From M55B175 sp964635265 (GTDB lineage: Bacteria > Desulfobacterota > Desulfobacteria > Desulfobacterales > Desulfosalsimonadaceae): a stretch of 6,712 nucleotides of DNA. Under the pieces are notes generated by a model that saw only the letters and a program-made list of their open reading frames with translations, did no database searches and was not told the origin of the DNA. A program made the position numbers and the translations under genes. The stretch is from the NCBI GenBank assembly GCA_964635265.1, contig CAZWNV010000161.1, forward strand, positions 1 through 6,712, read 5' to 3'. Below are positions 3,858-6,712 of the stretch, piece after piece. Within the stretch, counting starts at the first letter, position 1; every line of letters begins with the position of its first letter.

Positions 3858-5627
3858 ATGATCAAGGACAGGCTGAAGTACGAGTTCGATAAGGTAATGT
3901 CCAAGGGCGTCCCGGCCCAGCTGGGACTACTGGCTCTGGTCTGCACCGCCTTTGTCCTGGTTTCGTCTTTGGCGGTACTTATGGCTTCTCCGGAGTTCAC
4001 CTACGAGGGCAGCCAGATCCAGAACATCCCGAAACTCATCTGGGTCTGCCTTCTGCACACCATAGATCCGGGCATGATCGCCTGCACCGAGGGGGAGTGG
4101 GCGGCCCTGTTCATCTTCCTTGGGGTTACCTTGGGCGGGGTTTCCACAGTAGGGGCTCTGATCGGTATCATTTCGGCCGGGATAGAGGAGAGGATGGACG
4201 AGCTCAGGAAAGGCCGGTCAAAAATTCTGGAGAAGGGCCATATCTGCATATTGGGATGGGATGCACGGGTGCCGGAGATTGTTTCCGAACTGGCCATAGC
4301 CAACGAGGAGACAGGGGGCAGGAAAAGCAAGGTGAAAATAGCCATTCTGGCCGGACGGGATATAGACCTGGTCGAGGAGGACCTTGAAGATACCGATCTC
4401 AGAACATCCAGCCTGATCCTGCGCCGAGGCGATCCCATAGACCAGGAGGACCTGGCCATTGTCAATGTCCAGAACGCCAGGAGCATAATCATTCCCGCCC
4501 CCATCTCCCCGGCCGGTGACGCTGAGGTGACCAAGACCCTGCTGGCCCTGTCCAACTACTCCGACCAGAGCCTTCACCATGTCGTGGCCGAGCTTCGGGA
4601 CAGCGAGTCTCATGCCCTGGCCCAGTCGGTGGCCAGGGACGCCAAGCTTTTCTGCGCTGACGAGATAGTCTCCAGGATCATATCCCAGGCGGTGATCGAG
4701 CCCGGCCTTACTGAGGTCTACCAGGACCTTCTCGATTTCTCCGGTTCCGAGTTCTACACCTTTCTGGTGAGCGAAAGCCATTTGTGCGTGGGCATGACCT
4801 TTGGCGAGCTTCTGCTTTCCTGCCCCGCTCAGGTTCCGGTGGGCCTGATCCAAAAGAGCGGCCTCATAAGCCTTCCCGCTGCCTGGGATGTTATCCTGGA
4901 ACCGGGTATGACAGTCATATCTCTGGCCGAGGACGATACCTGTCTGGAGATCGAGAAGGACATGACTCTGGAGGTTCCCGTCGTTTCAAATGATTCTTTG
5001 CCGGTTCGAAAAGATACAGGCGTCCTTGTCTTTTCAGGGGAAAACAAGAAGCTGCCCATCATCCAAAAGCACCTACATGAGCGTAATATAGGTGTGGAGG
5101 TCCGGTCCTACCTCTCTGAGACTGCAAGCGATTTGTCCTCCTTCAACTCTGTTATTCTGCTTTCCGATGCCTCGCTTGGGACTCAGTCGGCCGATGCAGT
5201 GGTTATGACCCTGCTGCTTAGGCTTAGGAGCATGGAACTCTCCTCCAGCGTGATAGCCGAAATACTTGACCCCAAGAATATAGACCTCATGTGGTCGGCC
5301 AAGGCCGACGACTGCATCGCCTCCTACCAGCTCTCCGCCTACGCCCTGACCCAGGCGGCCGAGAATCCGGTCCTTATAAGTGTGATCCAGAAGCTGCTGG
5401 ACGAGGACGGTGTGAGGCTAAAGGTCAGGCCGGCAACGGAATATCTGAGCAAAGGTTCTTTCCGTGACCTGACGCTTATGGCCATGTCCCGGGGCGAGAT
5501 CGCGCTCGGCTACTTTCCGAACTCGACAGACGCGCCGCTCATCAACCCGCCCAAAAGCGCCGAAGTCCCTGTCAGCGAGGCCTGCAGCGCGGTTTTGCTG
5601 GAGCGGTCCGCTCCTGCAGTGGACTGA
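3858..5627 (+). CDS. CASTOR/POLLUX-type ion channel with pore domain and two RCK-like domains
   Basis: Probable inner-membrane cation channel of 589 residues, close to the usual length of bacterial CASTOR/POLLUX homologs. The start MIKDRLKYEFDKVMSKG is typical of them. Then come TM1 (about 21-42), a pore-helix and filter segment IWVCLLHTIDPGM (61-73) and TM2 (about 82-109). The connecting helix EERMDELRKGRSKILEKGH (110-128) leads into a Rossmann-like RCK domain starting ICILGWDARVPEIVSEL (129-145), with the characteristic GDP (191-193), ARSIII (207-212) and HVVAELRD (241-248) elements. A second RCK-like domain begins near 387 (GVLVFSGENKKLPIIQKHL). Plant relatives are nuclear-envelope channels; in bacteria the ion and ligand are largely untested. 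A TGAGGT at 3846-3851, overlapping the previous stop and 6 nt before the ATG, supports the start and the operon link. Confidence 0.87.
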   Translation: MIKDRLKYEFDKVMSKGVPAQLGLLALVCTAFVLVSSLAVLMASPEFTYEGSQIQNIPKLIWVCLLHTIDPGMIACTEGEWAALFIFLGVTLGGVSTVGALIGIISAGIEERMDELRKGRSKILEKGHICILGWDARVPEIVSELAIANEETGGRKSKVKIAILAGRDIDLVEEDLEDTDLRTSSLILRRGDPIDQEDLAIVNVQNARSIIIPAPISPAGDAEVTKTLLALSNYSDQSLHHVVAELRDSESHALAQSVARDAKLFCADEIVSRIISQAVIEPGLTEVYQDLLDFSGSEFYTFLVSESHLCVGMTFGELLLSCPAQVPVGLIQKSGLISLPAAWDVILEPGMTVISLAEDDTCLEIEKDMTLEVPVVSNDSLPVRKDTGVLVFSGENKKLPIIQKHLHERNIGVEVRSYLSETASDLSSFNSVILLSDASLGTQSADAVVMTLLLRLRSMELSSSVIAEILDPKNIDLMWSAKADDCIASYQLSAYALTQAAENPVLISVIQKLLDEDGVRLKVRPATEYLSKGSFRDLTLMAMSRGEIALGYFPNSTDAPLINPPKSAEVPVSEACSAVLLERSAPAVD

Positions 5628-5649
5628 CTATATAGAATTTTTCTATAAT
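5620..5649 (+). promoter_or_regulatory. Predicted sigma70-type promoter for the NTPase gene
   Basis: A perfect -10 box TATAAT at 5644-5649 lies 18 bp after TGGACT at 5620-5625, which matches four of six bases of TTGACA and overlaps the end of the channel gene. Transcription would start near 5656 and leave an untranslated leader of about 100 nt before the ATG at 5760. The region is AT-rich compared with the coding sequence on both sides. Random AT-rich DNA often contains TATAAT, so the call rests on the added palindromes. Confidence 0.5.
5631..5647. promoter_or_regulatory. Perfect palindrome overlapping the -10 box, possible operator
   Basis: TATAGAA-TTT-TTCTATA is a perfect 7-bp inverted repeat with a 3-bp centre, and its right arm overlaps the TATAAT at 5644-5649. 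A repressor bound here would block polymerase. It is followed by an ATTTTTT run at 5648-5654, so a weak hairpin terminator for the channel operon is the alternative, but the stem has only one G-C pair. Confidence 0.45.
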
Positions 5650-5650
5650 T

Positions 5651-5675
5651 TTTTATGATGCTTTTTATCATAAAA
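5651..5675. promoter_or_regulatory. Perfect 9-bp inverted repeat just downstream of the -10 box, possible operator
   Basis: TTTTATGAT at 5651-5659 and ATCATAAAA at 5667-5675 are exact reverse complements around a 7-bp centre (GCTTTTT). It begins 2 bp after the predicted -10 and so covers the expected transcription start. The arms are nearly all A/T, which makes a stable RNA terminator unlikely and a dimeric repressor site more likely. Confidence 0.5.
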
Positions 5676-5738
5676 TGTAATAAGAGCCGTTGGTCACCTG
5701 TTTTTTCATTTTTTCGACTTAATGGTCGCAAATTCAGC

Positions 5739-5763
5739 AAAATTTAATGCCGAAATTTTATGC
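5739..5763. promoter_or_regulatory. Inverted repeat and 13-bp-spaced direct repeat at the NTPase start codon
   Basis: AAAATTT at 5739-5745 pairs exactly with AAATTTT at 5753-5759 around AATGCCG, ending at the base before the ATG. The same stretch also contains two direct copies differing at one base, AAATTTAATGC (5740-5750) and AAATTTTATGC (5753-5763). No Shine-Dalgarno sequence is visible here, so the structure sits exactly where initiation must occur and may control it. Chance in AT-rich DNA cannot be excluded. Confidence 0.35.
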
Positions 5764-6386
5764 AGAAAGTCTTTTCCTTCTTCGAGAGCGGATCGCTCAG
5801 GCTGCGGATCAAGAAAGCCCGGGCGGACAAGGAGACCTTTGTTCTGGCCCCTGGTCGAAAGGCGGTCATCGAGGGAGGTCCGGGCAGCGGGAAGAACAAG
5901 TTCATCAACCAGACCATCAACCACCTGACCAAGAACGGGATCAGCTATGTACGTCTGGACTGCGACGCCCCGAAATCTCAGTGGCTGACCGAGTATAAGC
6001 TGCCGATCAAGGTGGTCAATACAGACAAGCGCCTCAGGGAGACAATCGAGCGCTGTCTGCCCGAGAATTTCTATCTGATTCTGGAGAACGCCCACAGTAT
6101 TTCCGCCTCCAAATTAGACATCACATTCCGTCTTATCAACAAGGCCAGAAGCCTGATTGTGACCACCGATCACTTCAACCAGGTCAACAGGACCCTGAAG
6201 GCACAGCTCTTCCAGGCCAAGCTTATCACCCTGGGGACAGGGGCGGACACGTTCGACATGACCATGATCATTATGGCCTGTCTGGTCGTGTCCCTGGCAT
6301 TGCTTGGATACCGGGATCTGGTCTTCACTGTTGCGGCCATAAGGTATCTCTTCCAGGGCATGAAGATGGGAGGCAAGTCGGTATGA
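5760..6386 (+). CDS. P-loop NTPase with C-terminal membrane hairpin and variant Walker A
   Basis: A 208-residue protein of AAA/ExeA-like appearance. GGPGSGKN at 39-46 is a Walker A motif in which the last Ser/Thr, which holds magnesium, is Asn46. FYLILEN at 104-110 is the Walker B strand with Glu109 followed by AHS, and SLIVTTDH at 131-138 looks like the sensor-1 strand. After GAD (161-163), residues about 167-183 (MTMIIMACLVVSLALLG) and 187-201 form two hydrophobic segments, so the NTPase domain would be tethered to the inner membrane with both ends inside. The only in-frame start after the stop at 5745-5747 is ATG 5760, which lacks a ribosome binding site. It overlaps the next gene (ATGA). 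The substrate is unknown; possible roles include membrane-complex assembly. The altered Walker A could mean weak or no hydrolysis. Confidence 0.65.
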   Translation: MQKVFSFFESGSLRLRIKKARADKETFVLAPGRKAVIEGGPGSGKNKFINQTINHLTKNGISYVRLDCDAPKSQWLTEYKLPIKVVNTDKRLRETIERCLPENFYLILENAHSISASKLDITFRLINKARSLIVTTDHFNQVNRTLKAQLFQAKLITLGTGADTFDMTMIIMACLVVSLALLGYRDLVFTVAAIRYLFQGMKMGGKSV

Positions 6387-6712
6387 TCTGGCCCTCTCAC
6401 GCCCTGATCGGATTTGCCCTGGCCAAGGGCATGGGTCTCAACCTGCCCATGTGCCTTCTGGGGAGCCTGTTCCCTGATTTCGTGGAGATCGTCTCCAAAA
6501 AGGCCCTGGTCCACCGGGGCATATCGCACAGCATAGTTTTGTGGACAGTGGGCTTGCTGGCCTCGTGGCATACACCGTTCATGCCCTTTTTCCTGTCCGC
6601 CTGCGTGGCCCATCTGCTTCCAGATTCGCTCAATGCCATGGGAGTTCCTGTCTGGGACGGGGTGGCCGGCAGGCGGCTGACCCTGTTCTTTGGACGGCTC
6701 CGGAACAAGACC
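6383..6712 (+). CDS. YdjM/DUF457-type membrane-bound predicted metal-dependent hydrolase (3' end outside window)
   Basis: The first 110 residues are present and the gene runs off the window. The signature residues of the family are in place and in order: H6 in the N-terminal SHALIGFALAKG, PD at 31-32, HRGISHS at 44-50, and H77-x3-D81 in VAHLLPDSLNAMGV. Hydrophobic stretches at about 20-30, 51-61 and 67-80 indicate several membrane segments. The conserved His and Asp residues suggest a metal site at the inner membrane, and phospholipid or lipid-linked substrates have been suggested for relatives, but no reaction is established. The E. coli relative YdjM is LexA-controlled; no LexA box was seen here. 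The start ATG overlaps the NTPase stop by 4 bases, so the two are translationally coupled and probably work together. Confidence 0.75.
   Translation, partial: MIWPSHALIGFALAKGMGLNLPMCLLGSLFPDFVEIVSKKALVHRGISHSIVLWTVGLLASWHTPFMPFFLSACVAHLLPDSLNAMGVPVWDGVAGRRLTLFFGRLRNKT

Noticed and set aside
4001..4853. Two overlapping minus-strand open frames opposite the channel gene
   Set aside because: Both are shadows of a clear channel coding frame with recognised domains; no ribosome binding sites or family motifs were seen.
5600..5614. GGAGCGG-T-CCGCTCC palindrome as terminator of the channel operon
   Set aside because: It lies inside the coding sequence with a one-base centre and has no T-run directly after it.

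Overview
The window is a tightly packed, entirely plus-strand gene block from a bacterial mobile element, most likely a prophage or phage-plasmid in a Gram-negative host. The replication genes are phage-like. A TolC-like exported protein implies an outer membrane. Base composition and the CASTOR/POLLUX-type channel would fit Desulfobacterota (sulfate-reducer relatives), but that host guess is weak. No integrase, capsid, tail, relaxase or lysis gene lies within these bases, so the element type cannot be settled here.

Region 1 (1-2536) is a replication and DNA-processing module. It opens with the tail of an unidentified gene (1-120). Next is a lambda O-type initiator (150-1184) that carries its own probable origin inside the gene: six 20-bp palindromic iterons (461-644) followed by an A-rich stretch (645-718). 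This is the same layout as the lambda origin inside gene O. The next gene (1154-1648) overlaps it and encodes a small helical plus zinc-ribbon protein in the place of lambda P, so a helicase loader is the best guess. A DUF1064 PD-(D/E)XK nuclease (1744-2157) and a duplicated zinc-finger protein (2138-2536) follow.

Region 2 (2592-5627) is the surprising part. After a 55-bp gap with a strong ribosome binding site come four genes that overlap or nearly touch: a 58-residue protein of unknown function, an S-adenosylmethionine decarboxylase (SpeD) homolog with its self-cleavage and catalytic residues intact, an exported coiled-coil protein resembling one half of a TolC protomer, and a CASTOR/POLLUX-type ion channel with a pore and two RCK-like domains. 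Polyamine chemistry, an envelope protein and a cation channel in one operon beside a phage replicon suggest an undescribed membrane or ion-homeostasis cargo module.

Region 3 (5628-6712) begins with a 132-bp AT-rich control region. It has a perfect TATAAT and three perfect palindromes, one overlapping the -10 and one just downstream of it. It precedes a P-loop NTPase with a C-terminal membrane hairpin and an altered Walker A motif (5760-6386). An ATGA overlap links this to a YdjM/DUF457-type membrane protein that runs off the window (6383-6712).

Inferred cooperation: region 1 starts replication, loads helicase and processes branched DNA. Regions 2 and 3 act at the cell envelope. A direct functional link between regions 2 and 3 is not shown by the sequence.
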